64,000 nucleotides of DNA, taken from the NCBI GenBank assembly GCA_911728435.2, contig OU452206.1, positions 19,542,821 through 19,606,820 on the forward strand, in the 5' to 3' direction. The DNA is from Apoderus coryli (lineage: Eukaryota; Arthropoda; Insecta; Coleoptera; Attelabidae). Positions 1 through 10,262 of this stretch are shown here, one piece after another (positions within the stretch are counted from its first letter, which is position 1; the number at the start of each line of letters is the position of its first letter). A program made the translations under genes and the position numbers. The notes beneath the pieces are model-generated. The model ran no database searches. It was not told where the DNA came from and saw only the letters and a program-made list of their open reading frames with translations.

Positions 1-1212
1 AAAATCTATTTTCCATCCAAAATCTTCAATTTTTCCATACAAATACCCTTGAAATTTTTTAAATTTTCCTCAAAAAATTTTTGTTTCTCGATTTCAACCA
101 AACTCACTATGTTTGTTCATATGAACATATTGATGGAGAATAAGTGTTTTTTTTGTTAAGAAAATGTTCTCAGTGTAGCAGGAATTAGCTCCCGAGTATA
201 TTCTCGCAGGGCTATATGCAGACCCTTACTTGATGACCTACCCTGGGGTAACCAGAAGCCCTCTCGATTTCTTATATACCCTGATAAATTCAGAATAGAT
301 GTCCGATCGACGTATCCAAAGCTCAGGTGTACAGCAGGATTGGTTATTTTTTTATACAATTTCAAAGTGAGCTTTTAGTACAAATTTATGGTCACTCCTG
401 CTGGTAGATGATTTGACCGAAGTGGACCAGTAGAAATTTAAATCTGGTGGACTTTTTTCCTGGAATCACTTAAAAACTAAGTAAGTTAACAACTACAAGC
501 GATCTCCACAGACCTTAGTACATCCCGGTCCCTTCTTTCTAAAAAAATATTCATACAGCATTTTCCCGCAGAAAAATAATAAATGAAAAACCCTGTCGAA
601 CACGATTTGGATGTTATCAACTGTAGCTTTAAAATCCGTAGCATTTCCTCGTCACTTAAAAGCACTTTTCGTCACTCACCCTCCACCTAATTCGTACCTA
701 TATATGTGGCTGAATAACGAGACACTTCAACACCACTCTACTCTTTGGCTATGTGTTCTCGTACAACTTCCCTTTAAAGTCATGAGTTTGAAAATCAGTA
801 ATAACCGAACACGAATGAATATATAATCTTTTCGTAAGTATGTGTCATTTGGATTTTTTCACTTTCTTTCAATGTTCTCCTCCGTATTATAGCTGCGGTC
901 TACTCTACTGTGCGATTTAAGGACGTTGCAAGCTGTATTATTGCTTTTAAGACTAATAAAATAATATACAGTGATAATAAACACGGAAAGGGGTCGAAAA
1001 AATGCATGTTGAATATGCTTGATCTGCGCCGTGATAAACTAACCTACCCAAGCCATAATATGAACTTGAAATTTACTTATTGTTCACATTTTCTTTTCTT
1101 CCCAGATTTTCTATGAACATAACAGATAACTCTCGTAAAAACAAAGTATCCTCGATTGTGTTTTCATCAATGAATTTTACAAAATATATATTTTCAGTAG
1201 TGATACCCCTAG
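1..1212. other. AT-rich stretch, no gene seen
   Basis: Short open frames on both strands (up to about 70 codons) show no recognisable motif, no splice context and no repeat partner that I could see elsewhere in the window. I see nothing to annotate here. Confidence 0.6.
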
Positions 1213-1363
1213 GGTCTTGATAATACCGAGATAATTTTGTCATAGAGAATGGCGAAAGCGTGTTGCTTGATAATAGCCCAAGGCCGCAGGCCGAGGGCTA
1301 TTATCCTTGAGCAACTCGCTTGAAGGATTCTCTATGACAAAATTTTAAGTATTTATCAAGGCC
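1213..1363. repeat. Long imperfect palindrome (hairpin) beside the Crypton-like gene
   Basis: The two arms (about 1213-1281 and 1297-1363) are inverted copies with a few mismatches. They share GATAATAGCCC at the centre and TTTTGTCATAGAGAAT further out, around a GC-rich core reading AAGGCCGCAGGCCG. The structure would form a stem of roughly 65 bp. It lies about 120 bp beyond the 3' end of a tyrosine-recombinase pseudogene. I infer that it may be part of that mobile element, or an independent fold-back element. Confidence 0.75.
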
Positions 1364-1416
1364 CGAGGAGTATTCGATAAGATAATTTTTTACTTTGTAG
1401 ATATCAAAAATTTGAT

Positions 1417-1447
1417 TGTCAATCTGACGTTTAATAATTTTCAATAC
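1417..1447. repeat. Direct repeat, downstream flank of Crypton-like ORF
   Basis: Matches 2623-2653 in the same orientation, with shared consensus TGTCARTYTGACGTTTAAT followed by AATTTT-AATA. The pair brackets the tyrosine-recombinase pseudogene and may mark element boundaries or recombination sites. Confidence 0.6.
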
Positions 1448-1486
1448 AAAATGTATTAGTTTTAATCAAACAAATATTATTCATTT

Positions 1487-2610
1487 TTATTTAAAACTAC
1501 AGTTGTGAAAAGTACAATTGGTAAATGTTAAATTGGAAAAAGAGTTTGCTGAAGTTGACGGATTGTTAATTTCCACTGTTGAAGAAATTCCTCGCATGGT
1601 GTTGATTATTTCACCATGGCGTTCTTGGTTAATACTCAAGTACGGTTTAATTGAATTAGAGCTGCTATGTTCTCTTATTTTTATTAATTGCTGATCAGGA
1701 ATTCCTTTATTTGCCAAATGGCTAACTGCAGTTGATCTGTTCGAATGATTGGATATCTTTTTACACTTAGTGTCCAAACCAATAGCTTGCCCGGATGATT
1801 TGGTCCACATATTAATTGTGTTATTGCCTACCGGTATATTGTCAAACCATGTGTCACTTTCGGATTTCCAGAAACGATTTGGTCTCAAGAATAGGCGACT
1901 GGAAGTAATATTTTTCCCCCTTTTGGACAATAATTTATGGAATAACCGAACAGAGCATGCACTTTCGTTTGCAATATTTGGAACAAGCCACTTACTATTT
2001 GTACAACTTTTCGATCCTCCTTGTCATGTTTTACTGAATATTGGATTGTATTCAATTCTGTTGGTTGGCGTTCCATCATTATTTTTCTCAATTGTGAAAG
2101 CTATAAAGCAATCAGCTGGTTCACCACCTCGCCAAGCTAAGTCAACAGCTACATAATCCATAATCCAATGATTCTAGCCAAATCACTTGAACTCAAATTT
2201 GATGAACTGCATTTTCGTTTGTTTGGATCCTGCTGTAATCTTTTACGTTTTGCATTTCATGCATCTCGCACATTTTTGAATATCACACTGGTAAACGGGT
2301 CGAATACAATTTCGAAGTCATTGAAGTATTTTTCCTGGAGTAGCCTACTCGTAGTATTCCAAATTGTTTTTACAGTTGCTTCTTTATATTCAGTTCCGTC
2401 AGCTTTTCTCCTATTTACCGCATAATCTTTCAATATATTAGCCAAGTTATGCAAACTCGTTTCAGCATTCAGTTCGTATTCTCTGGTCGCACAAAACTCG
2501 AGAAATATTTTCCATTCATATTTTTTTGATTTGATTTTATTTTTTGGTATATTATTAGATATAATATCATTAATTGCATCGTTAGATGCAATACCAAATC
2601 TTCGCGACAT
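1487..2610 (-). pseudogene. Crypton-like tyrosine recombinase (KCTD1/DUF3504-type), broken
   Basis: Reads as a tyrosine recombinase in the style of Crypton DNA transposons, which integrate by site-specific recombination rather than with a DDE transposase. The ATG is at 2610. The first block (2610-2257) has the helical core-binding-domain look (KKYEWKIFLEFC; LLQEKYFNDFEIVFDPF). The C-terminal block contains the HSNRSTAVSHLANKGI segment (H..R box) and EHSSSNSIKPYL (H...Y box with the likely nucleophile Tyr). It ends in a Cys/Asn-rich tail (TFTNCTFHNC) of the type seen in this family. The frame is interrupted by a stop just after VRDA (about 2257), a frameshift near 2160 and a stop near 2036, so it is a pseudogene. 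A middle segment (DYVAVDLAWRGGEPADCFIA) is readable in a shifted frame. It is flanked by direct repeats (1417-1447, 2623-2653) and a palindrome. A domesticated gene is less likely because of the three lesions. Confidence 0.7.
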
Positions 2611-2622
2611 TTTTAAACCAGG

Positions 2623-2653
2623 TGTCAGTTTGACGTTTAATTAATTTTTAATA
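2623..2653. repeat. Direct repeat, upstream flank of Crypton-like ORF
   Basis: Partner of 1417-1447 in the same orientation. It lies only 12 bp upstream of the recombinase ATG at 2610. Confidence 0.6.
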
Positions 2654-2659
2654 AAAAAA

Positions 2660-3510
2660 CACCAAACTGAAAACACCACATGTAGGGTATTATCGCGGTA
2701 ATCCAGAGGTGATTGGATGACTTAAAATTAAGTAATTTGATTGGTTACTATATTTAGTAAAAAATTATCATTGACAGTTCGTGTATATTTAATTTTGCAC
2801 TTACAGGGGTAAGGGTAAATATAAAGGTACAATATTAAAATGTAAGAAACACATTTTGTAGTTTGGTATTCGCCATGATGATGGATGATTATATGACTCG
2901 GGTTTGTTATACCTGGTTCTTTTGTAATGACCTCGCCGTACTTTTTCCTACTAACTATACATTTTTTTAATTTTTTTTTTGAGTTGAACTGCATCCTACT
3001 AGGTGTATCAAAGTATATGCGGTTATTGTGAGTCATTTGCCTTGAAAATATCGTCTTTTTCTTATTGGAAACGAGTTTTCTCGTATTACACACGTAGGTA
3101 TAGGTTCATTATAATAATATTTTAGAAGGGACTGTAAATAGGAGTTTTTAAACTTATTTTGTATATATTTATGTATACAGTGGGGTATTTGCCTAATTTT
3201 GCGCGCCAAAATTCGATTTCATAAATTTGTTAGAAATGGGTAGTAAATGCACCTATCAAGAGAGTTTTAACCAGAATTCAAGTTACTATAGGCACAACCA
3301 GATATTTTGTCACTATTACCATCGTAAATATAAGGGATACAGTATAATTACTCGGGGCGGCTAGCTTTGTTTTGCATTTACAAAGAGATACCGCTAATCA
3401 AGACATGCAACAATAGAAGATAACCCAGAAAGCGTAATACGGGGGCATCTATGCACACATGTTTAAAAATTATTCTTACGAGGGCGGTAAAAATTGTAAT
3501 TGTATATTCG
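2660..3510. other. No gene seen
   Basis: AT-rich sequence. A 121-codon minus-strand frame (2728-3093) is lysine/tyrosine-rich, has no recognisable motif and is probably chance. No repeat structure was noticed. Confidence 0.5.
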
Positions 3511-3512
3511 TT

Positions 3513-5005
3513 TTTATTTTATTTATGTATTTATTTATTGTCATTACATGTCATTATCAAAAAAGGTTTACACAAGTCATATTAAATACTAAAATATTAC
3601 ATAACACAACATAAAAACATAGAAATGTATATAACTTAATCAAAACAGAAAGTCAGTGCTGAGGAATTCATCAATAGAGTAAAAAGCCCGGTCAATTAAG
3701 TAATTCTTTAATCTATTTTTGAACATTTGCAGTGTTTTCAAACTATCTGGCAAATGATTATAGCATGTGGGACCATAATAATTTACAGAATTTCTGCTTC
3801 TACCCAACCTCATATATTCAGGAAGAATGTCATTTTTGTTTCTGGTATTGTGGTTGTGAACATCATCATGCTTTATGTACAGATTGTAATTATTTTTCAC
3901 ATACATAATTGAATTGGATATATAGAGACACGGGAGTGTAATTATTTTACATTCTTTAAATTTAGGTCTGACATCCTCTCTAAACTTTAAATCTGTCATT
4001 ATTCGAACCACTCGTCTTTGAATTGCGAATACCCGACTAACCTGACAAGAGTGTCCCCAAATTGACAAAGCATATGAAGCCACACTGTGAAAAAGGCCAT
4101 AATATGCTGATTTCAAAACATTAAAAGATACTTCACCCTTCAAGCTTCGCAACATGAACACAACCTTAGACAACTTGGCAATGGTAACCTTCACATGACC
4201 CGCCCAGGTTAGCTTTTGGTCCAAAGTGACACCCAAAAACTTTACCAGACCATCAGAAACAGCAACATCTCACGTAATGTAAATATTTTAGTAGCTGTTT
4301 TATTGGCATTCATACAGAGTTTGTTAGCTGCAAACCAGTCAGCAGCCCTCGACTATGAATTAATCATACTTGAGGCCAGAACATCACTCGACAGTTCAAC
4401 ATCGACAATAGTTGAATCGTCTGCAAACAATGTCAGGTCAGAGCATGGCAGATGTAGCGGTAAATCATTAATGAAAATCAAAAACAATAGAGGTCCGAGC
4501 ACCGAGCCCTGTGGGACTCCACAAGAGCTCAACAAGGGCTGAGAAGACTTTGACTCAAACATCGTTACAACATTCCTACCAGTGAGATAGGAACTCAGCA
4601 AACAAATCGAATTCGCACTCATACCGTATCGCTCCAGTTTACCCAACAAGATATCGTGTTAGACGCAATCAAACGCCTTTGTTAAATCAAGAAAAGAAGC
4701 CCCCACAAGCCTTCTACTCTCAAAAGCGGTTATAACGCTATTTATAAAATTTTCTATAGCTGAAACGGTGTTAAGTTTCGGTCTAAATCCAAATTGTTTC
4801 GGAGTAAATAAATTATTTCTTTCAAAATAGTTGGCTAATTGTTTAAAGAGTATCTTTTCAAAAATTTTGCCTAGAACAGGCACTATAGAAATAGGGCGAT
4901 AGTTGTTCAATTCATCTGGAGATCCTTTTTTGAATAAATGTATAATTTTGATACATTTCAGACAACTCGGACACATACCGGATGAGATCGCCAAATTTAT
5001 CAATA
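3513..5005 (-). mobile_element. 5'-truncated LINE (CR1/Jockey-type reverse transcriptase), decayed
   Basis: Minus-strand remnant of a non-LTR retrotransposon. In order from 5005 downwards: fingers/palm start (NNYRPISIVPVLGKIFEKIL, FGFRP, FLDLTKAFDCV), then palm with [13 protein letters not shown] and the FADD catalytic box, then thumb (FLGVTLDQKLTW), then the C-terminal domain ending FYSIDEFLS. An in-frame stop sits right after FDCV (about 4659), and a frameshift near 4270 separates the palm from the thumb. The endonuclease and ORF1 are missing, so the copy is 5'-truncated near 5005, as is usual for target-primed insertions. The 3' end on the minus strand runs into a TAAATAAA-type tail near 3513-3540. 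Confidence 0.88.
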
Positions 5006-5300
5006 TTTAAATTAAGTACTTAGGTAATTTTTAAATTAAAACCATTGGTACATAAAAGCTTTCTTTTATGTATTTTACACAAAATTACCTATGTTTGATT
5101 TTTAACAAAAAAAAAAGTAACAAAGATATACTTACAAAAGAAAAATAAATTGAAAAGTACAAAATTACATAAATTAAAACACAATATTTTAGCACATAAA
5201 AAAAATAGAAAAGATATATTTGTAGAGTGGCGACCGATGCTGAGCCAGATATTTCGGGTCGATTTCATAGTGGTATTACTGTCTCCTTTATACTCGTATA

Positions 5301-5662
5301 CAGGGTGGTCCAACGAAAAGTTTGCACCTAGCTTTTCTCTTTTTTTTGTAGTCGAATGCGAAAATGCTCGGACACGTCGATTTTGCTTTTGAGGGGGACA
5401 CATTTTAAACATATTTTTCGATCTGCGCCTTTAACCCCCTAGCGGGGGTGAGTAACAACCCTAAAATTTTAAATGGAAAGAGGGGTCTAATGACATATCA
5501 TTTGAAAGGACACAAAATTGTCTTTCTAATGATACCCTATTTGTCGAATTTTACTAAAACAGTTAATACGAAAACGACTTTAAAGACATTAAGCCGATAA
5601 TTTTGGTATTAATGAGAAATACAAATAAGTTTTAATTATTACGACTGAAAACAACTACAATC
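5301..5662 (+). repeat. Left terminal inverted repeat of the long-TIR mariner
   Basis: About 362 bp. The outer 340 bp appear identical to the right arm and the inner about 20 bp carry several mismatches. It contains the GC-rich stretch CCCCCTAGCGGGGGTG, a possible small hairpin or protein-binding region. Confidence 0.92.
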
Positions 5663-5869
5663 ATTTCTAAATTATTTACTTTGAAGAAAAACGGGATTTC
5701 AAAAACACTATCTTATTTATCAGAACTAAATTCCTCACTAATCGTTTGCGTTTTTTGTTGAAATAAAAACTGCAGATACGTGTAGGAAAAGAATTTACAC
5801 CGTTTATTTTAGTCTTTTCATTGATTCAGTTTGGTTGCTTCTCAAGTTATTTTACTTTTACCGTACAAA

Positions 5870-6823
5870 ATGATTTATTCCATTCTAGAACGAGTTGAAA
5901 TTGTTAAACTTTATTTTCAAAATAATAGTAGTGCTAGACTTACGGCTCGCTTATTTAATGAGAGACATCCCGCTGTTTTAGGGCATGTTGAAATGGATCA
6001 TAGTCAAAGTACCCGTCAACTAGCTGAAGCCTCAGGTGTCTCCCGTTCGTCCATAATACGAATTTTAAAAGCGTACAAATTTCATCCGTACAAAATCAAA
6101 TTAGTACAGGAACTAAATGAGGATGATCCTGATAGAAGGCTGCAATTTTGTGAAGCAATGAGCCAGCGTTTAATTGAAGATCCGCAATTATTATTTAACA
6201 TTTGTTTTTCCGACGAATGCACATTTTATTTGAATGGAGCTGTAAATAGGCACAATTGCCGTTACTGGGATGACAGTAACCCACATTTATTCCGTGAGGT
6301 TCATACCCAGTATCCTCAAAAAATAAACGTCTGGTGTGGCATATTAGGAAATCATATTATAGGACCACTTTTTTTTCCTGGAAATTTAACTGGTGAAGTG
6401 TACCTAAACATGCTTGAAGACACAATTGATCCTTTAATAACACAAATAATAGAAGATGACCAAAATCATACTGCTGATCGGCTTTATTTCCAGCAAGATG
6501 GAGCACCTCCGCACTATGTGGCTCCTGTAAGACAGTTCTTAGATGACCGGTTCCCTGGACGGTGGATTGGAAGGAGGGGCCCAATTGAATGGCCTGCCAG
6601 GTCACCGGATTTATCGCCTTTAGACTTTTTTCTTTGGGGGCACTTAAAAAATAAATGTTTTGCCACGAAGCCCGAGTCCATAGAAGATCTTCGCCAACGC
6701 ATTACAGAAGAGTGCAGAAACATAACACCTGATATGCTACAAAATGTTAGAAATAGATTTGAACAAAATCTGTATTATTGTATGGAATCAAATGGGTCAC
6801 ATTTTCAACATTTGTTAATGTAA
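5870..6823 (+). CDS. Mariner-superfamily transposase (DD41D), intact, 317 aa
   Basis: Cut-and-paste transposase that would act in the nucleus on the flanking TIRs. The frame opens at a TTG at 5831, but the first ATG is 5870 (MIYSILERVEIVKLYF), which gives 317 aa and fits the family start. Residues 20-90 hold a helix-turn-helix region (STRQLAEASGVSRSSIIRIL). The catalytic boxes are FSDECTF (first Asp), YFQQDGAPPHY (second Asp) and SPDLSPLDFFLWG (third Asp). I count 41 residues between the second and third Asp, so DD41D, the spacing reported for rosa/Visitor-like elements. No frameshift or stop is visible and the element ends are intact, so the gene could be functional. The antisense frames over it are shadows. 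Confidence 0.93.
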   Translation: MIYSILERVEIVKLYFQNNSSARLTARLFNERHPAVLGHVEMDHSQSTRQLAEASGVSRSSIIRILKAYKFHPYKIKLVQELNEDDPDRRLQFCEAMSQRLIEDPQLLFNICFSDECTFYLNGAVNRHNCRYWDDSNPHLFREVHTQYPQKINVWCGILGNHIIGPLFFPGNLTGEVYLNMLEDTIDPLITQIIEDDQNHTADRLYFQQDGAPPHYVAPVRQFLDDRFPGRWIGRRGPIEWPARSPDLSPLDFFLWGHLKNKCFATKPESIEDLRQRITEECRNITPDMLQNVRNRFEQNLYYCMESNGSHFQHLLM

Positions 6824-6905
6824 CGTTTTAATAAATCAATTTAACAGCTTGTTTACTTTTTTTACAAAGCAATGTTAAAACTAACAAACATTGGAATGTA
6901 CTAAC

Positions 6906-7267
6906 GATTGCAGGTGTTTTCACTCGCAATAATTAAAACTTATTTGTATTTCTCATTAATACCAAAATTATCGGCTTAATGTCTTTAAAGTCGTTTTCGT
7001 ATTAACTGTTTTAGTAAAATTCGACAAATAGGGTATCATTAGAAAGACAATTTTGTGTCCTTTCAAATGATATGTCATTAGACCCCTCTTTCCATTTAAA
7101 ATTTTAGGGTTGTTACTCACCCCCGCTAGGGGGTTAAAGGCGCAGATCGAAAAATATGTTTAAAATGTGTCCCCCTCAAAAGCAAAATCGACGTGTCCGA
7201 GCATTTTCGCATTCGACTACAAAAAAAAGAGAAAAGCTAGGTGCAAACTTTTCGTTGGACCACCCTG
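6906..7267 (-). repeat. Right terminal inverted repeat of the long-TIR mariner
   Basis: Inverted copy of 5301-5662, ending CCACCCTG next to the TA target duplication. Confidence 0.92.
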
Positions 7268-7269
7268 TA

Positions 7270-8785
7270 TACTGTGGTGTGTACGGACAGTTTTAAATTT
7301 TAAATGCTGTTGTTTATGGTTTGCATTTTGCATCATGCAAGTGTGCAGTCAAATTTCTTGATTAAATAAAAATTGCTAAAGACGTCATAGAATTGGAATG
7401 TTTTTCAAATTCAGTAAAGGATACACACGTAAACTACAGTCTGCATGATCAAATAATAATAATAATACCACATTTAACCATAATAATAATGTGTTCGGTT
7501 GTGTTAATGGATTTACTAAGTTTGATTTTTAAGAAGTCATTATAATTAGATATTGTATGTCGAGAATAAACATAGATTTGCGATGAACAGAAAAAAAAAG
7601 CATACGCTTAATTAGTTACTTTATGAATCAAAGTATGACGTTGGTTGGATATAATTGAGCCGCTATTCTGTGAAAAAATTAAACTATGCTTTTGTATACT
7701 TTTGTAGGAACACAGATAGTAATTTAGCAAAATGGAATTTTAATTAAAATGTTCCGTAATTTTAATTTAATTGAGTAAATTGTATTATACGATACTTTAA
7801 GTTTAAAACATGATATAATTATGAATTTATTTATAGTTATTATGAAAGTTTGGCTTATGCTATATCCTATATATTGGAAACCTGGAAATTCACAACTAGC
7901 AGAATTGTCAAATATCGCTTCATTTTGAATGATTGTTTTATTGATTTCTTGTTACCAATAATTAATGCCGACCTAATATTATTATAATTTGTTTTAATTT
8001 ATTTATAATGTGTATCGTTTCAAAAGCGGACAAAGTAATTTTTGCATACTTTTATTATTATCGACTAAGCAACCGTACTTACAGCTTATAAATTCCTAAT
8101 AATAATTGTCTTTGTAATTTGTTTTGTTCTTTCTGGCGACCCTTTTGTCTTCCTGACCATCGGGCGAAGTTGCCTAAAATTATTTTTATTGAAATACTCT
8201 TACCGCAACTTGGGTGTCCGTATGCAGGATTATGCAATACTGACGAAATCTGCGTATTAGTCTTTTTCCTGTACGTCAAGTGGTCTGATCGTGTGTTGTT
8301 CGACTACTGGCAAGGAAAATGTTTAGTCCTGACCTGCACATGAATCGTTTTACTATTATTTTCCTCTGTTTAATGTTGCTTTATTGTCAGACACCAACAA
8401 TGTTCAGTTAGGTTTAGGTAATGATTTGATATCTGTATAACAAAGTACTTACTTGTTTTGGCATGGTTCTCGTATTTGAATTTTGAGTATTAATATTGTA
8501 CTTTTGCTAGTGTTTCTTGAAGTTGACTGGTCCTTATTCATTCTCCCGATTAAACAGTTTCTGGACGGCAGGTGCTTCTGGATCATTAAGGGCTGCCTTG
8601 AATGGCGAGGTTCTTTGAAAGGGTAGCATTTGGCGAACGGTTGAGTGTGTGGTTCTATCGTATTAGACCGGACAGCGACGCTGGGTGCTACTACTGCAAT
8701 TTGAGCTTCTCTGAATCATCGGCGAGGAGGTCAGGGGCAGTCTCGTCTAGAGGAGCAACCGACTTCTGTTTTTGTTTTGGAATAA
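7270..8785. other. No gene seen
   Basis: AT-rich DNA with short frames only (for example 8119-8343 on + and 8602-8793 on +), none with a recognisable domain. I see no terminal repeats or RNA gene. Confidence 0.5.
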
Positions 8786-8787
8786 TC

Positions 8788-9005
8788 GCCTAGTGGTTCC
8801 ATGGCATGACAGTACTGTCGCATAAAAGTTTTTTTGTTTGCCAGTTAAACCATCTTCTACTACCGTATATTGCTTTTAAATTAGTGAAAGCCCTCTTTAT
8901 GCACCGGCTCACAATCCTCGTAAACCTCAATTCGGTATCCAGTTTACGATCCCCAGGTTTTTTGCAGTCAGTGCTCTTTAAAGCGACATTATCAATCACC
9001 ACAGT
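8788..9005 (-). pseudogene. Possible transposase C-terminal fragment (DDE, PIF/Harbinger-like)
   Basis: The minus frame gives VVIDNVALKS, then LDTELRFTRIVSRCIKRAF and TNLKAIYGSRRWFNW. The pattern N/D-x-x-L/R-x-x-TR-x-V-x-x-x-I-x-RAF-x-x-LK resembles the end of DDE_Tnp_4-type transposases (typically R..VE.AFG.LK). The catalytic part is not visible and the piece is only about 70 codons. The match is by pattern only; it could be chance. Confidence 0.3.
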
Positions 9006-9186
9006 TAAGTTCTTATAGCGCTCTTTATGGATTTTATTACCTTACCAAATAGCAAAAGTTGCGATAGGTTACTTTTGATATTTGCCTCCATAATTCTCGA
9101 GAAAATTGCGTTTAAATTTCACCAGTTAGAAAGTTGGAACCTATAACTCTTATTAGAATATAATAAAGCAATTTGAGAAAGTGTTT

Positions 9187-9211
9187 TTGGGTTCGAATCC
9201 CAGCTCTGGCA
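9187..9211 (+). other. tRNA 3'-half-like sequence (T-arm plus acceptor strand)
   Basis: TTGGG-TTCGAAT-CCCAG forms a five-pair T-stem with the canonical loop (B-box GGTTCGAATCC), followed by a seven-base acceptor-type strand CTCTGGC and A, then an A-rich run. No matching 5' acceptor strand (GCCAGAG) or A-box lies within the preceding 80 bp. It is therefore a tRNA fragment or the tail of a tRNA-derived SINE, not a tRNA gene. Confidence 0.5.
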
Positions 9212-9954
9212 AAAAAAAATCTTATTTTTGAAATAAAAATTCTGTTTCGTTACGCAGGTCATATATTTTTGATTATATTATATCTGGTTGGCAAAGTTTT
9301 GGCGCGACACAACTGATTTTTTAATACATAATAATCACTATCTATAATTACATGATATTTTCTTAATCAATTTTATATAATCCGATTATTGGTTAACTAC
9401 TAATTATCTGTTTCTTTGGGATATTATTTTCCAATAATAATAGGTAAATACTGAATAATTATACAAATTACAAATAGTAGTAGTATGGTAACTACGTGTC
9501 GTTTTTAATGGCAACTTAGTCTTGGTCGGTAAGTATATAACCAATAGAATTTGCTAAATTTTTATATTGCTCGTAGTATCCGACATTGACCGTAATAATA
9601 GTTCAGTTGTGAAATTCTACTATTCTACTTAGTATTTATTATTATTTTATTACAATAATGCGGATAAGATATCTAATAATAGAAGACCAATAATTTATTA
9701 TATTATTCTATAATAGATTATAGCTACTGGGGCTAGTAGATCTTGTAATAAGATTGAAATAATAATTGTATCATTATCTACATTCCAAATAAATGTTAAT
9801 ACAATAAACAATTGAGAGTTTATTATTATTTAATGGTTTATATTTTTATACCGCATTTGTTGCAACTATATTCTTTTTATTTTTGGATATCGTTCTTGGG
9901 TTTTAGGTTCGTATTAACAACAAAAGTGAAATAAAAGTTTTTTTTATTTGAATT

Positions 9955-10255
9955 CGCACTTTTTTTTTCTCGACGTTTTGACAAAAAGAAATTGTCTTCA
10001 GGTTTTTTTTTCATTAGTCTACAACATATACATATTTATCATATTTTTTTTTTTCACTATAAAGTCAGTCTAAAAATTCTTTAAATATAAATAAAATTCT
10101 CAAAGATACACATAATATATAATATTATATAGATAGAAAAAAATAAAACAGAAAAAAAATAATAATCATAAATATTTATATGTTGTAGAGTAGTGAAAAC
10201 AAATCCTGAAGAAGACAAATTTGTTTTTGTCGAAACGTTGAGAAAAAAATTATTA
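9955..10255. repeat. Inverted-repeat unit with divergent hammerhead-like motifs
   Basis: The left arm (about 9968-10042) and right arm (about 10168-10250) are imperfect inverted copies. Each carries CTGAAGA, then a GACAAA/TTTGTC-type hairpin, then GAAACG (right, + strand, 10206-10238) or its decayed form AAAACG (left, minus strand, 9972-10001). Further in, both arms share a TACAACATATA-type segment. The motifs point outward. The layout resembles the inverted-repeat units at 25722-26175 and 59546-59693. Confidence 0.5.
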
Positions 10256-10262
10256 AATAATA

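Larger units (their letters stand above)
5301..7267 (+). mobile_element. Complete mariner-superfamily element with about 360-bp TIRs
   Basis: A 1967-bp element bounded by TA on both sides (5299-5300 and 7268-7269). The termini begin CAGGGTGGTCCAACGAAAAG. The left arm (5301-5640) and the reverse complement of the right arm (6928-7267) look identical along their whole length, and the similarity continues with mismatches to about 5662/6906. One open transposase gene lies between the arms. TA duplication, terminal repeats and the DDD transposase together place it in the IS630/Tc1/mariner superfamily. Near-identical arms and an unbroken ORF suggest recent insertion. Confidence 0.95.

Noticed and set aside
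2728..3093. 121-codon minus-strand frame
   Set aside because: Composition follows the AT-rich DNA (Lys/Ile/Tyr); no motif; likely chance.
6357..6723. Minus-strand open frames across the mariner transposase
   Set aside because: Antisense shadows of the intact + strand transposase; no motif of their own.
9187..9211. Functional tRNA gene
   Set aside because: Only the T-arm and 3' acceptor strand are present; no A-box, D-arm or 5' acceptor strand.
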